DNA of 43,281 nucleotides. It comes from DASQZJ01 sp035638775. Its GTDB lineage: Bacteria > Pseudomonadota > Gammaproteobacteria > UBA5335 > SLRW01. Positions within the stretch are counted from its first letter, which is position 1. The number at the start of each line of letters is the position of its first letter. Positions 1 to 8,735 of the stretch are shown here, piece after piece. Location of the stretch: NCBI GenBank assembly GCA_035638775.1, contig DASQZJ010000059.1, positions 1-43,281 on the forward strand, in the 5' to 3' direction. The notes beneath the pieces were generated by a model that was not told where the DNA came from, ran no database searches, and saw nothing but the letters and a program-made list of their open reading frames with translations. The position numbers and the translations under genes were made by a program.

Positions 1-1
1 C

Positions 2-154
2 ATCATGCTGGAGGAGGCGGGCGTGGCTGCAACCCCGGGGCTGGATTTCGGCGAGTACCGCGCGCAGGAGCACGTGCGCTTCGCCTATACCACCTCCCTG
101 GACAGCCTCGAGGCGGGTGTGGAGCGGCTGCGGACGATGCTTGGGGCCTCCTGA
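2..154 (+). CDS. Class I/II PLP-dependent aminotransferase, C-terminal fragment
   Basis: Only the last 50 codons are present; the gene starts outside the window. The readable tail ends with residues GLDFGEY, then HVRFAYTTS and a final LEAGVERLR helix. This is the usual ending of fold-type I aminotransferases of the aspartate aminotransferase superfamily, where the Arg in VRFAY binds the substrate alpha-carboxylate. Substrate specificity cannot be read from this piece. It converges on cysZ, with nine bases between the two stop codons and no room for a separate terminator. The family assignment is fairly safe; any specific enzyme name would be a guess. Confidence 0.75.
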   Translation: MMLEEAGVAATPGLDFGEYRAQEHVRFAYTTSLDSLEAGVERLRTMLGAS

Positions 155-163
155 CGGTCGGGC

Positions 164-925
164 TCAGCGACGCGCCCCGGGCGTGTCCTGCAGGCGCTCC
201 ACCCACATCGCGGTGGCTCCTGCGACGGCGACCGGGATGACGAAGAAGTTGATCACCGGTAGCGACCCGGCCAGGGTCGTCACGCTGCCGAAGCCCAGCG
301 CCAGCCCGCGGTGTCGTGCCATGATGCGACGCCCCCGCGGGAAGGCGATGCCGTGGTTCCCCATCGGGACGTCGACGTATCCCAGGGTGTTCATCCAGGC
401 GCCGAAGGCGAACCAGAGGAACGGAATGAGCAGGTTTACCGGGGGGATGAGGGCCAGAATCCACGTCAGGGCGCCGAGCAGCGCGAGACGCAGCAGCACG
501 TAGCGCAGCTGGATCAACTGGGCCCGGATATCCCGCCAGGCGCCGCGCAGGAGCCCCTCGTCGGCGCCGTCGTCTTCGCCGGGTTGCCGTCCGGTCAGCA
601 GCCGCTCCACGCGGGCCGACAGCAGGCCGTTGAACGGTGCCGCGATCAGGTTCGCCAGCACCCCGAAGGCGAAGTACAGGATCAGCAGGCCCGCCGCGAT
701 GAACAGTGCCCACAGGACGTACCGGAGCCACTCCAGCCACTGCGGGAGTTCATGCGCCAGGTGCTGCATGAGCACGCCGAACCAGTCGAACGCAAGGTAC
801 GATGCGCCGGCGAACAGCAGCGTGTTGATCGCCAGCGGAATGACGACGTAGCGGGGCACCCCGCGCATGCGCACCAGGCGCAGCCCGCGAAGAAGATAGC
901 CGGCGCCGGCAAGCAGCTCGGTCAC
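164..925 (-). CDS. cysZ: CysZ-type sulfate transporter (EI24 family)
   Basis: This 253-residue integral membrane protein matches the CysZ/EI24 family, which brings sulfate into the cytoplasm for cysteine synthesis. Hydrophobic segments lie near residues 26-46, 66-97, 140-168 and 200-222, and the family-typical stretch IAAPFNGLL is present around residue 94. The length is normal (E. coli CysZ is 253 residues). The start is a GTG at 925 with no strong ribosome-binding site, so the exact start is uncertain. It lies 13 bases downstream of queF on the same strand and may be co-transcribed with it. There is no other sulfur-assimilation gene beside it, so the assignment rests on the protein alone. 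Confidence 0.88.
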   Translation of the reverse strand: MTELLAGAGYLLRGLRLVRMRGVPRYVVIPLAINTLLFAGASYLAFDWFGVLMQHLAHELPQWLEWLRYVLWALFIAAGLLILYFAFGVLANLIAAPFNGLLSARVERLLTGRQPGEDDGADEGLLRGAWRDIRAQLIQLRYVLLRLALLGALTWILALIPPVNLLIPFLWFAFGAWMNTLGYVDVPMGNHGIAFPRGRRIMARHRGLALGFGSVTTLAGSLPVINFFVIPVAVAGATAMWVERLQDTPGARR

Positions 926-938
926 GGGCGCGGCGTGC

Positions 939-1328
939 TCAGGGCAGCGCCACCGGCGGCGGCGCGGTCCAGTCCGGCTTGCGGTGCTCCGCGACCACCG
1001 TGGTGTGGATGCCGCCGCGCACGTTGAACTCCGCCCGCAGTCGCATGAAGCGGGGCTCGGTGGCGCGCGCGAGGTCCTCGAGGATGCGGTTGGTGACGGC
1101 CTCGTGGAATGCCCCCTCGTCGCGGTAGGACCAGATGTAGAGCTTCAGGGACTTCAGCTCCACGCAGAGACGGTCCGGGACGTATTCGAGGTGCAGCGTG
1201 GCGAAGTCGGGCTGCCCGGTCTTGGGGCACAGGCAGGTGAACTCCGGGATCCGCATCCGGATGGTGTAGTCGCGCCCGGGCGTCGGGTTGGCGAAGGTCT
1301 CGAGCTCCCGGCTGGGTCGGCTGGGCAT
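939..1328 (-). CDS. queF: NADPH-dependent 7-cyano-7-deazaguanine (preQ0) reductase, short type
   Basis: The 129-residue product matches the short, single T-fold form of QueF, which reduces the preQ0 nitrile to preQ1 in queuosine synthesis. The catalytic Cys is C34 in FTCLCP and the catalytic Asp is D41 in GQPDFA, seven residues apart as in Bacillus QueF. H75 and E76 follow at the family spacing of 41-42 residues from the Cys. The QueF signature ELKSLKLY is at 57-64. The frame stays open upstream to about 1514, but those residues do not resemble QueF, so the ATG at 1328 is preferred although its ribosome-binding site is weak. No other queuosine gene is nearby. Confidence 0.93.
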   Translation of the reverse strand: MPSRPSRELETFANPTPGRDYTIRMRIPEFTCLCPKTGQPDFATLHLEYVPDRLCVELKSLKLYIWSYRDEGAFHEAVTNRILEDLARATEPRFMRLRAEFNVRGGIHTTVVAEHRKPDWTAPPPVALP

Positions 1329-1368
1329 GGTTGGCGCAATCCGTGTTCGTCGTGCTGGGAATGACGAT

Positions 1369-1396
1369 ACTTTACCAATCTTCCGGAAGCTTTGGT
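1369..1396 (-). promoter_or_regulatory. Possible queF promoter (extended -10) with overlapping dyad
   Basis: Read on the minus strand, TGGTAAAGT at 1377-1369 fits an extended -10 element (TGn followed by TAAAGT), about 40 bases before the queF start. No good -35 is present. An imperfect palindrome centred on CCGG, with ACCAA and TTGGT outer arms, occupies 1374-1396 and overlaps the element, which is where a repressor site would be expected. This is a reading of sequence pattern only. Confidence 0.3.
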
Positions 1397-1464
1397 CAGC
1401 CCCCGGCCCCGTACCTGCCATCGCTGCGGGGAGGTGCCGATTCCGCAGAGCGCACGGCTTGCGG

Positions 1465-1487
1465 CCCCGGGACCAGTCGTCCCGGGG
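1465..1487. repeat. Perfect 9-base inverted repeat (hairpin)
   Basis: CCCCGGGAC at 1465-1473 pairs exactly with GTCCCGGGG at 1479-1487 around a five-base loop. A second, shorter hairpin (CGCCGG/CCGGCG) follows at 1498-1511. Neither is followed by a T-tract, so they are not ordinary intrinsic terminators. Confidence 0.6.
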
Positions 1488-1580
1488 CTCCCGGGTTCGC
1501 CGGCTCCGGCGCATGTCCGGACCCGGCTCCGCCGGATCGGCCGCTGACGCGCCCGATCCGCGCCGGGCCTGCCCGGCCCG

Positions 1581-1613
1581 AAAGGAAGCTCTGATTCCAT
1601 CAGAGCTTCCTTT
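1581..1613. terminator. Bidirectional terminator-like hairpin upstream of smc
   Basis: AAAGGAAGCTCTGA at 1581-1594 and TCAGAGCTTCCTTT at 1600-1613 form a perfect 14-base stem with a five-base loop. The A-rich outer left arm and T-rich outer right arm give a short U tail in both directions, as in two-way intrinsic terminators. Its place is odd: both flanking genes point away from it, so no annotated transcript should end here. It could instead be an operator or the end of a small RNA. Confidence 0.55.
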
Positions 1614-1717
1614 ACACTAGTCTACTTCGTCGCGGGGTGCGGCGAGGGGCAACGAAGGGCCATGCGGGCGGCGGAGGCCGGGGCGGCCGCGAGCCCGCAG
1701 CGTACGGACGGGAAGAG

Positions 1718-4700
1718 ATGCGGCTCAGCAAGATCAAACTGGCGGGGTTCAAGTCCTTCGTCGATCCCACCACGATCCGGTTTCCCAGCAACTTGTGCGG
1801 CGTGGTCGGTCCGAACGGCTGCGGCAAGTCGAACATCATCGATGCGGTCCGCTGGGTCATGGGAGAGAGCTCCGCCAAGCACCTGCGCGGCGACTCGATG
1901 GCCGACGTCATCTTCAACGGAGCGAGCGCCCGCAAGCCGGTGGGACAGGCCAGCATCGAACTGGTGTTCGACAACAGCGACGGCGCCGTGGGCGGGCAGT
2001 ACGCGGCCTTCAACGAGATCTCGGTGCGGCGCCAGGTCTCCCGCGACGGCAGCTCCGTGTACTTCCTGAACGGGACCCGCTGCCGGCGCCGCGACATCAC
2101 CGACATCTTCCTGGGTACCGGGCTCGGCCCGAGGAGCTACGCGATCATCGAGCAGGGCATGATCAGCCGGCTGATCGAGGCGCGCCCGGAGGAGCTGCGG
2201 GTGCTGATGGAAGAGGCGGCCGGGATATCGAAGTACAAGGAGCGCCGGCGCGAGACGGAGAACCGGATCCGGCACACCCGGGAGAACATCGAGCGGCTGG
2301 ACGACCTTCGCGAGGAGCTGGACAAGCAGCTCGGGCACCTCCAGCGCCAGGCGCGCACGGCCGAGCGCTTCAAGGAGCTCAGGGCACGCGAGCGGCGCGC
2401 CCGGGCGGAGCTCACGGCACTGCGCTGGCGGGACTGCGAACGCCGGGTCGCCGCGCTGGACTCCGAGCTGGCCGAGCGTGGCAATCGCCATGAGCAGGCC
2501 CTGGCGGAACAGCGCTCGGCAGAAAGCGGGATCGAACAGCTGCGCGAGCAGGGCCACGAGGCCGGTGAGACATTCCGCCAGGTGCAGGAGCGCTACTACA
2601 GCATCGGGGCCGACATCGCCCGCCTGGAGCAGGCGATCCAGCACCGTCGGGAGCTGCGCCAGCGCCAGGCGCGGGAGCTGGAGCAGGTCGAGCACAGCCA
2701 CGGGGAGGTCGAGGCGCGGCTGCGGCGCGACCGTGAGGAGCTCGAGGCCGGACGCGCCGAACTCGCGGAGCTCACGCCTGCGCTGGAACGCCTGCAGCAG
2801 GCCGAAGGCGAGGCGGCGCAGGCGATGCAGTCCGCGGAGGAGGTGCTGCGCGAGTGGCAGAGCGAACGCGAGGCGCACGCGGTCGAGGCGGCCGAGTGCC
2901 GCCGGCGGGTGGAAGTCGAGCAGGCCCGCATCCAGCAGCTCGAACACCGCATGAGCGAGCTCCTGCAGCGGCGGGATCGGCTGCGCGACCAGGCCCGGGG
3001 CATCGACGACAGCAGCGCGGAGACGGAGAGCGAGGCGCTCGAGCAGCGTCTCGGCGAGCTCCGGGACAGCTACTCGGAGCGGGAGCGGACGCTGGAGGAG
3101 ACGCGCAGCGCGGTTGCGGGCCTGCGGGAGGAGGACCAGCGGCTGGAGCGGGAGCTCGCCGAGGCACGGGGCGGGCATCAGGCGAGCGGCGGCCGCCTGG
3201 AGTCGCTGCGCGCCCTGCAGCAGGCGGCGCTGGAGGATCGCGACGAAGCGGTGGCGGGATGGCTCGACCGCCAGGGCCTTGCGGACCGGCCGCGCCTGGC
3301 GCAGGCGATCCGGGTGACCGGTGGTTGGGAACGGGCGGTGGAGACGGTCCTCGGACCGTGCCTGGAAGCCGTGTGCACCGAGAACCTGGAGCAGGCCCTG
3401 GAGGGCTGCGCCGATCTGGAGCAGGGCTCGCTGGCGCTGGTCGCAGCCGCGGACGGGGGGGAGGACGCGACAGCGGCAGACGACTCGCTGTCACGCCACG
3501 TGCACGGGCCGGTTGCGGCGCGCTCGCTGCTGACGGGCGTGGTCGCCGTCGAGGACGTGCCGGCGGCCGCCGCGCGCCGCAGGCATCTGCAGGACGGGCA
3601 GTCGGTCGTCACCCGTGACGGAGTCTGGCTGGGAAGGGACTGGATCCGGGTGGCCCGGGGCGGGGACGACCGGGCCGGGGTGATCGGGCGGCAGCGCGAG
3701 ATCGAGACTCTCGAGGGGGAGCTGGACCGCGCAGGGGCCCGCGTGCGGTCCCTGGAGCAAGGTCGCGAGGCCTTGCGGGAGCGCATCGCCGAGACCGAGA
3801 GGGGGCGCGACGAGCTTCAGCAGCAAGTCAACGAGTTGCACCGCGGGATCAGCGACATCGCTGCACGGTGGGACGGCGAGCGGCAGCGCATGGAGCAGGC
3901 GCGCCGCCGGCGCGAAGCGCTCCGGGAGGAGCTGGAAACCACGCAGGGGGCCATCGCGGAGCTGGAGGATGCCACACGCGAGGCACGGGGCAGGCTGGAG
4001 CGCGCCATGGAGGAGCTGCCGGCGCTGGAGGAGCGCGGCGGGAAGCTCCAGGCCCGTGGCCGCGATGCGCAGCAGGCACTGGAGCGTGCCCGCGGGAATC
4101 ACCGCGAGCAGCGGGACGCACGCCACGCCCTCGAGCTGAAGCTCGAATCGCGCCGCAGCACCGAGCAGTCCACGTCGCGCCACCTGGAGACGCTGGAAGA
4201 ACAGCTGGCCGGGCTGGAGCGCCGGCGGGCGGAGCTCGCGGAGGGCCTGGACGACACCTCAGGGCCGGGGAACGAGGAAAGGGAGCAGCTCGACGCGCTG
4301 CTGCAGCGGCGGGTCGAGGTGGAGCAGGACCTTTCCCGCCGGCGGGAGCGGATGGAGGCCCTGGATGCCGAGCTGCGGGAGGCGGAGCGCCGGCGGCAGG
4401 CGCAGGAGCAGCGGGTCGCGGCGCTGCGCGAGGAGTTGGAGCAGGTGCGCACCCGCCGCGGGGAAATCCGGGGACGCCAGCAATCGCTCGCGGACCAGAT
4501 GCGGGAGGCGGGCGACGATCCCGCCGCCGTCGCGGGCGAGCTGTCGGAGGATGCCACGGCCGACGCCCGCGAGGGCGACCTGGAACGGCTTTCGGGGCAG
4601 ATCGAGCGGCTCGGCCCGATCAACCTGGCGGCGATCGAGGAGTTCGAGACGCAGTCGGAACGCAAGGAGTACCTGGACCGGCAGCATGCCGACCTGATGG

Positions 4701-5224
4701 ACGCGCTCGAGACCCTGGAGAACGCCATACGGCGTATCGACCGCGAGACCCGCGCACGCTTCCGGGAAACCTTCGACCGGGTGAATCAGGGGGTGCAGGC
4801 CATGTTCCCCCGGCTGTTCGGCGGCGGTCACGCCTACCTCGACCTCACCGGGGAGGACCTGCTGGATACCGGTGTGACCATCATGGCGCGTCCGCCCGGC
4901 AAGCGGAACAGCACCATCCACCTGCTCTCGGGCGGTGAGAAGGCCCTGACGGCGGTGGCCCTGGTGTTCGCGATCTTCGAGCTGAACCCGGCGCCGTTCT
5001 GCATGCTCGACGAGGTGGACGCGCCGCTGGACGACGCCAACGTCGGGCGTTTCTGCGAGCTGGTGCGGGACATGTCGGAGCGGGTGCAGTTCATCATGGT
5101 CACGCACAACAAGAACACCATGGAGCTTGCGGATCAGCTCATGGGTGTCACCATGCACGAACCGGGAGTGTCTCGCCTGGTCTCGGTGGACGTGGACGGG
5201 GCGGTCGAGCTCGCGGCGATGTGA
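1718..5224 (+). CDS. smc: Chromosome partition/condensin ATPase SMC
   Basis: The 1168-residue product is a full-length bacterial SMC, the ATPase that compacts and separates chromosomes with ScpA and ScpB. Walker A GPNGCGKSN lies at residues 31-39. Long heptad coiled coils run from about 165 to 500 and from 665 to 1000. The hinge domain occupies roughly 500-660. The ABC signature LSGGEKA is at 1070-1076, and Walker B CMLDEVDAPLDD lies near 1095-1106. The ATG at 1718 follows GGAAGAG and begins the conserved MRLSKIKLAGFKSF; an open extension upstream to 1637 does not look like SMC. It is first in the smc-zipA-ligA order known from Pseudomonas. The partner genes scpA and scpB are about 9 kb downstream. 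Confidence 0.97.
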   Translation: MRLSKIKLAGFKSFVDPTTIRFPSNLCGVVGPNGCGKSNIIDAVRWVMGESSAKHLRGDSMADVIFNGASARKPVGQASIELVFDNSDGAVGGQYAAFNEISVRRQVSRDGSSVYFLNGTRCRRRDITDIFLGTGLGPRSYAIIEQGMISRLIEARPEELRVLMEEAAGISKYKERRRETENRIRHTRENIERLDDLREELDKQLGHLQRQARTAERFKELRARERRARAELTALRWRDCERRVAALDSELAERGNRHEQALAEQRSAESGIEQLREQGHEAGETFRQVQERYYSIGADIARLEQAIQHRRELRQRQARELEQVEHSHGEVEARLRRDREELEAGRAELAELTPALERLQQAEGEAAQAMQSAEEVLREWQSEREAHAVEAAECRRRVEVEQARIQQLEHRMSELLQRRDRLRDQARGIDDSSAETESEALEQRLGELRDSYSERERTLEETRSAVAGLREEDQRLERELAEARGGHQASGGRLESLRALQQAALEDRDEAVAGWLDRQGLADRPRLAQAIRVTGGWERAVETVLGPCLEAVCTENLEQALEGCADLEQGSLALVAAADGGEDATAADDSLSRHVHGPVAARSLLTGVVAVEDVPAAAARRRHLQDGQSVVTRDGVWLGRDWIRVARGGDDRAGVIGRQREIETLEGELDRAGARVRSLEQGREALRERIAETERGRDELQQQVNELHRGISDIAARWDGERQRMEQARRRREALREELETTQGAIAELEDATREARGRLERAMEELPALEERGGKLQARGRDAQQALERARGNHREQRDARHALELKLESRRSTEQSTSRHLETLEEQLAGLERRRAELAEGLDDTSGPGNEEREQLDALLQRRVEVEQDLSRRRERMEALDAELREAERRRQAQEQRVAALREELEQVRTRRGEIRGRQQSLADQMREAGDDPAAVAGELSEDATADAREGDLERLSGQIERLGPINLAAIEEFETQSERKEYLDRQHADLMDALETLENAIRRIDRETRARFRETFDRVNQGVQAMFPRLFGGGHAYLDLTGEDLLDTGVTIMARPPGKRNSTIHLLSGGEKALTAVALVFAIFELNPAPFCMLDEVDAPLDDANVGRFCELVRDMSERVQFIMVTHNKNTMELADQLMGVTMHEPGVSRLVSVDVDGAVELAAM

Positions 5225-5230
5225 CGCCGG

Positions 5231-5249
5231 CCCGCGGGCGCTCCGCGGG
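5231..5249. repeat. Short hairpin between smc and zipA
   Basis: CCCGCGG at 5231-5237 pairs exactly with CCGCGGG at 5243-5249 around a five-base loop, a few bases after the smc stop. No T-tract follows, so complete termination is unlikely; it may stabilise the smc message end or attenuate read-through into zipA. Confidence 0.35.
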
Positions 5250-5318
5250 AAGGCCATGGACGGGGCGCTACACTGGTCCGGGAAACTTCCGGGTGAACCG
5301 AGCATCTGAGCAAGGGAT

Positions 5319-6110
5319 ATGAGCACGCTTCGCTGGATCATCCTCATCGTCGGAGCGCTGGTGCTGGCCGGCATCTGGCTCCACTGGCGCTTCCTGGGCC
5401 CGGGCGCCGCGTCCGGACAGGATGCGTCCAGGAGCCCGGACGAAGGGGAAACGGAACCGCACGAGCGGTACGAGCCCACCGTTGGGGGACACCCGTTCGA
5501 TGCGCTGGGTGATGTGCAGGATGACGGGAGCACGCCGCCCCTGTATGCGGACGACGGGCCGGAAGAGGCATTCCCGGTGGCGGACGAGGCTGTCACGCAG
5601 CCTCCGGACGCGCCGGCGACGCAGCCGGCCGGCGCGCCGGACCGGGCCGGCAGCGACCCTGCGGAACCCGAACCGGCGCCCGGGGCGGATCGCGGCAATA
5701 TCGTCGTACTGCACGTCGCGGCGCCCGAGGGCGGGATGTTCCACGCCGAGGACGTGGTGCGTGCGCTGGTGCGGGAAGGGCTCTCGCACGGCACCGGGGG
5801 CGCGTTCTACCGCTATCCGGAGGAGGGCCGCCAGCGCGGATTCGTGTTCTGCGCGGCGAACATGCTCGAGCCGGGCAGCTTCGATCTGCGGGAGATGGAG
5901 CACATGCGGACCCCGGGGGTCGCGCTGATGACCATGCTGCCGGGGCCGGTGCCCGCACGCGATGCCGTGGACGCGATGGTCGATACGGCGCTGACGCTGG
6001 CGAAGTCGCTCGGCGGACGGCTGCTGGACGAGCAGCGGCGGCCGGTGACCGAAGCCAACCTGGGGCAGCTCTTCGAGCGCGCCCTGGCGGCGGAACGCAC
6101 GGCACGGTGA
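5319..6110 (+). CDS. zipA: Cell division protein ZipA
   Basis: This 263-residue protein has the ZipA layout: one N-terminal membrane anchor (about residues 5-23), a long acidic, Pro/Ala-rich linker (about 30-125), and a C-terminal globular domain (about 126-260). The last domain is the one that binds the FtsZ C-terminal tail, anchoring the division ring to the inner membrane. Its start is visible as NIVVLHVAA, followed by GGAFYRY and the end-region LGGRLLDEQ typical of the family. ZipA is largely confined to Gammaproteobacteria. It lies between smc and ligA, as in Pseudomonas. The ATG at 5319 has AAGGG very close upstream, a poor spacing, but there is no better start. Confidence 0.93.
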   Translation: MSTLRWIILIVGALVLAGIWLHWRFLGPGAASGQDASRSPDEGETEPHERYEPTVGGHPFDALGDVQDDGSTPPLYADDGPEEAFPVADEAVTQPPDAPATQPAGAPDRAGSDPAEPEPAPGADRGNIVVLHVAAPEGGMFHAEDVVRALVREGLSHGTGGAFYRYPEEGRQRGFVFCAANMLEPGSFDLREMEHMRTPGVALMTMLPGPVPARDAVDAMVDTALTLAKSLGGRLLDEQRRPVTEANLGQLFERALAAERTAR

Positions 6111-6121
6111 GCGGTAGACGC

Positions 6122-8143
6122 ATGTCGTCGAAGCAGGACGCGGTCGAGCGGATCGAGGCGCTGCGGCGGGAAATCGAGTACCACAATCGCCGCTACTACG
6201 TCGAGGACAACCCCGCCATCCCGGACGCCGAGTACGATCGGCTCATGCGGGAGCTGGAGGCCCTCGAGGCCGGGCATCCCGAGCTGGTCACTCCGGACTC
6301 CCCCACGCAGCGGGTGGGCGGCCCCGCCGCCGAGGGTTTCGCGGAGGTCCGGCACGAGGTGCCGATGCTCTCGCTGGAAAACGCGTTCAGCGACGAGGAG
6401 CTGGAAGCCTTCGATCGGCGTGTGCGGGAGCGGCTCGAGCGGGAAACCGCGATCGAGTACTGCGCCGAGCCCAAGCTGGACGGCCTGGCGCTGAGCCTCC
6501 TGTACCGGGACGGTGCCCTGGCCCGGGCTGCCACGCGCGGCGACGGGACGGCCGGCGAGGACGTCACCGCGAACGTGCGCACGATCCGGGCGGTGCCGCT
6601 GCGCCTGACGGGTGACGGCTGGCCGCCGCGGCTGGAGGTCCGCGGCGAGGTGTACATGACCCGGCACGGCTTCGAGCGCCTGAATCTTCGCATGGGGCGG
6701 GAGCAGCAGAGGGCCTTCGTCAATCCCCGCAACGCTGCGGCCGGCAGCCTGCGCCAGCTCGACCCGCAGGTCACCGCGCAGCGGCCGCTGCGCTTCTATG
6801 CCTACGGCTGCGGGCTGGTGGAGGGGAGCCAGCTGCCCGACCGGCAGCTGGACCTGCTGGAGCGCCTGAAGGACTGGGGACTGCCGGTGTCGCCGCTGGT
6901 GCGCCGGGTGACGGGGCTGGACGGCTGTCTGGGGTACTACCGCGAGATGGCGCAGCGCCGGGACAGCCTCGATTTCGACATCGACGGCGTGGTGTTCAAG
7001 GTCGACCGGACCGACTACCAGCGCGAGCTGGGCTTCGTGGCGCGCGCCCCGCGCTGGGCGATCGCACACAAGTTCCCGGCCGAGGAAGCCCTCACGAAGA
7101 TCCGGGAGGTCGAGTTCCAGGTGGGGCGGACCGGTGCCCTGACCCCCGTCGCACGCCTGGAGCCGGTGTTCGTGGGGGGCGTGACGGTGAGCAACGCCAC
7201 GCTGCACAACATGGACGAGATCGAGCGCAAGGATGTGCGCATCGGGGACGTCGTCTACGTGCGGCGCGCCGGCGACGTGATCCCGGAGATCGTGCGCGTG
7301 GTGACCGAGCGGCGCCCTCCGGGCGTCCGGCGGATCGAGCTGCCGGAGCGTTGTCCGGTTTGCGGGGCCGAGGTCGAGCGGGCGGAAGGCGAGGCGGTGG
7401 CCCGCTGCACCGGCGGGCTCGCCTGCGAGGCGCAACGCAAGGAGAGCCTCAAGCATTTCGCCTCGCGCCGGGCGATGGACATCGACGGCCTGGGCGAGAA
7501 GCTGGTGGACCAACTGGTCGATCGCGGCCTGGTCCGTGACGCTTCCGACCTCTACGGGCTGGATGCCGGGACGCTGGCGGGCCTGGAGCGCATGGGCGAG
7601 AAATCCGCCGCCAACCTGGTCGCGGCGATCGATCACAGCCGGCAGACGACCCTGGCGCGATTCCTCCACGCTCTCGGCATCCGGGAGGTGGGGGAGGCCA
7701 CGGCGCAGGCGCTGGCCGGCCACTTCGGCGACCTCGATCCCCTCATGGAAGCCGATCCCGAGACTCTGACCCAGGTGCCGGATGTCGGCCCGGTGATCGC
7801 CGGGCACATCCACCGGTTCTTCCGGCAGGCGCACAACCGGCGGGTGATCCAGGCGCTGCGCGACCGCGGCGTGCGGTGGGAGCGGGCCGGGGCTGCAGGC
7901 GGCAGCCAGCGCCTGGCCGGCAGGACCTTCGTCCTCACCGGGGCCCTCGAGAGCATGACCCGCGACGAGGCGAGGGAGGCGATCCAGCGCCGGGGCGGGC
8001 GCGTGACCGGCGGCGTCTCGGGGCGGACCAGCTACGTGGTCGCGGGCGAAGATCCCGGCTCCAAGCTCGAGCGTGCCCGGGAGCTGGGGGTCGATGTCCT
8101 CGACGAGGCGGCGTTCCTCCGGCTGCTGGGCGGGCAGCAGTGA
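6122..8143 (+). CDS. ligA: NAD-dependent DNA ligase LigA
   Basis: The product (673 residues) is the essential NAD-dependent ligase that seals nicks in replication and repair. The N-terminal Ia domain carries IPDAEYDRLM. The adenylated lysine is K118 in EPKLDG, followed by RGDGTAGEDVT. An OB fold, a four-cysteine zinc site (CPVC and two later Cys, around residues 410-435), helix-hairpin-helix repeats (about 450-580) and a C-terminal BRCT domain (from about 595) follow in the usual order. A GTG at 6107 in the same frame overlaps the zipA stop as GTGA and would add five residues; I prefer the ATG at 6122. It is probably translated with zipA and followed at once by the DUF1499 gene. Confidence 0.96.
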   Translation: MSSKQDAVERIEALRREIEYHNRRYYVEDNPAIPDAEYDRLMRELEALEAGHPELVTPDSPTQRVGGPAAEGFAEVRHEVPMLSLENAFSDEELEAFDRRVRERLERETAIEYCAEPKLDGLALSLLYRDGALARAATRGDGTAGEDVTANVRTIRAVPLRLTGDGWPPRLEVRGEVYMTRHGFERLNLRMGREQQRAFVNPRNAAAGSLRQLDPQVTAQRPLRFYAYGCGLVEGSQLPDRQLDLLERLKDWGLPVSPLVRRVTGLDGCLGYYREMAQRRDSLDFDIDGVVFKVDRTDYQRELGFVARAPRWAIAHKFPAEEALTKIREVEFQVGRTGALTPVARLEPVFVGGVTVSNATLHNMDEIERKDVRIGDVVYVRRAGDVIPEIVRVVTERRPPGVRRIELPERCPVCGAEVERAEGEAVARCTGGLACEAQRKESLKHFASRRAMDIDGLGEKLVDQLVDRGLVRDASDLYGLDAGTLAGLERMGEKSAANLVAAIDHSRQTTLARFLHALGIREVGEATAQALAGHFGDLDPLMEADPETLTQVPDVGPVIAGHIHRFFRQAHNRRVIQALRDRGVRWERAGAAGGSQRLAGRTFVLTGALESMTRDEAREAIQRRGGRVTGGVSGRTSYVVAGEDPGSKLERARELGVDVLDEAAFLRLLGGQQ

Positions 8144-8538
8144 TGGCGGCCAGTCTTCCTCCCTGCCCGGATTCGCCCAACTGCGTCTCGAGCCAGGCGG
8201 AGGATCGCCTTCACCGGGTCGCTCCGCTGAGCTTCACCGGCGATCCCGACGCGGCGATGGATGCGTTGCGGCGGGTGCTCGAAGCGCTCCCGCGCGTGGA
8301 GGTCGTCGCCTCCGGACCCGAGTCGCTGCGGGCGGTGTTCACGACCCGCCTGCTGCGGTTCCGCGACGACCTCGAGTTCGCCCTGGACCGCGACGCCGGC
8401 GTGATCCACGTGCGCTCGGCGTCGCGTGTCGGGTATTCCGACCTGGGCACGAATCGGCGGCGGGTGGAGCGCCTTCGCCGCCTGTTCGCGCGACAGCCGG
8501 CGGGCCCCGAGCGGCGGGGTACCGGCAACCACCGGTGA
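8143..8538 (+). CDS. DUF1499 family protein
   Basis: This 131-residue protein matches the DUF1499 family by its opening CPDSPNCVSS motif and the later RFRDDLEF and SRVGYSDLG segments. No signal peptide or membrane segment is seen, and the function of the family is not established. The ATG overlaps the last base of the ligA stop codon (TGATG), so it is probably translated as the final gene of the smc-zipA-ligA operon. The last 20 residues are Arg/Gly-rich and do not look conserved. Confidence 0.82.
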   Translation: MAASLPPCPDSPNCVSSQAEDRLHRVAPLSFTGDPDAAMDALRRVLEALPRVEVVASGPESLRAVFTTRLLRFRDDLEFALDRDAGVIHVRSASRVGYSDLGTNRRRVERLRRLFARQPAGPERRGTGNHR

Positions 8539-8596
8539 GAGGGTGGATGGTTTCAGGCTAGAGGCGGCAAGTCTCGTTGCCGGTACTCCCGGTCCG

Positions 8597-8616
8597 ACAG
8601 GCCCGGCCGGGCCTGT
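8597..8616. repeat. Perfect 20-base palindrome, possible weak terminator
   Basis: ACAGGCCCGG is followed directly by its exact reverse complement CCGGGCCTGT. In RNA this gives an 8-base stem with a GGCC loop, followed on the plus strand only by TTGC. It sits 58 bases after the DUF1499 stop, a place where the smc-ligA transcript could end. Confidence 0.4.
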
Positions 8617-8735
8617 TGCAAACTCCATGCCGTCCCGCAGGGCAGCCGCCGCAGACAGCGGCCGGTCCCTGAATCTCGAAACGCTCCTGTTCCCTGGCTC
8701 TGCGCCGGACGCGTTCGTGCCTCCTCCGGCGAATC

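Larger units (their letters stand above)
1329..1717. other. Divergent queF-smc intergenic region rich in inverted repeats
   Basis: This 389-base gap separates two divergently transcribed genes and has no convincing reading frame. It contains at least four dyads: an imperfect one at 1374-1396, a perfect 9-base stem at 1465-1487, a 6-base stem at 1498-1511, and a perfect 14-base stem at 1581-1613. The sequence between 1398 and 1580 is very GC-rich; the outer parts are more AT-rich. Promoters for queF and smc should both lie here. I looked for a preQ1 riboswitch on the queF side and did not find one. Confidence 0.6.

Noticed and set aside
1329..1500. Possible preQ1 riboswitch in front of queF
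   Set aside because: I looked on the minus strand for the short hairpin and A-rich tail of the preQ1 classes and found no match.
1491..1505. GGGTTCGCCGG resembling a tRNA T-loop
   Set aside because: The conserved A of the T-loop is missing, and no acceptor stem, anticodon arm or D-loop could be matched around it.
5813..7834. A 673-codon minus-strand frame across zipA and ligA
   Set aside because: Antisense to a full LigA with all its motifs; nothing protein-like in the product.
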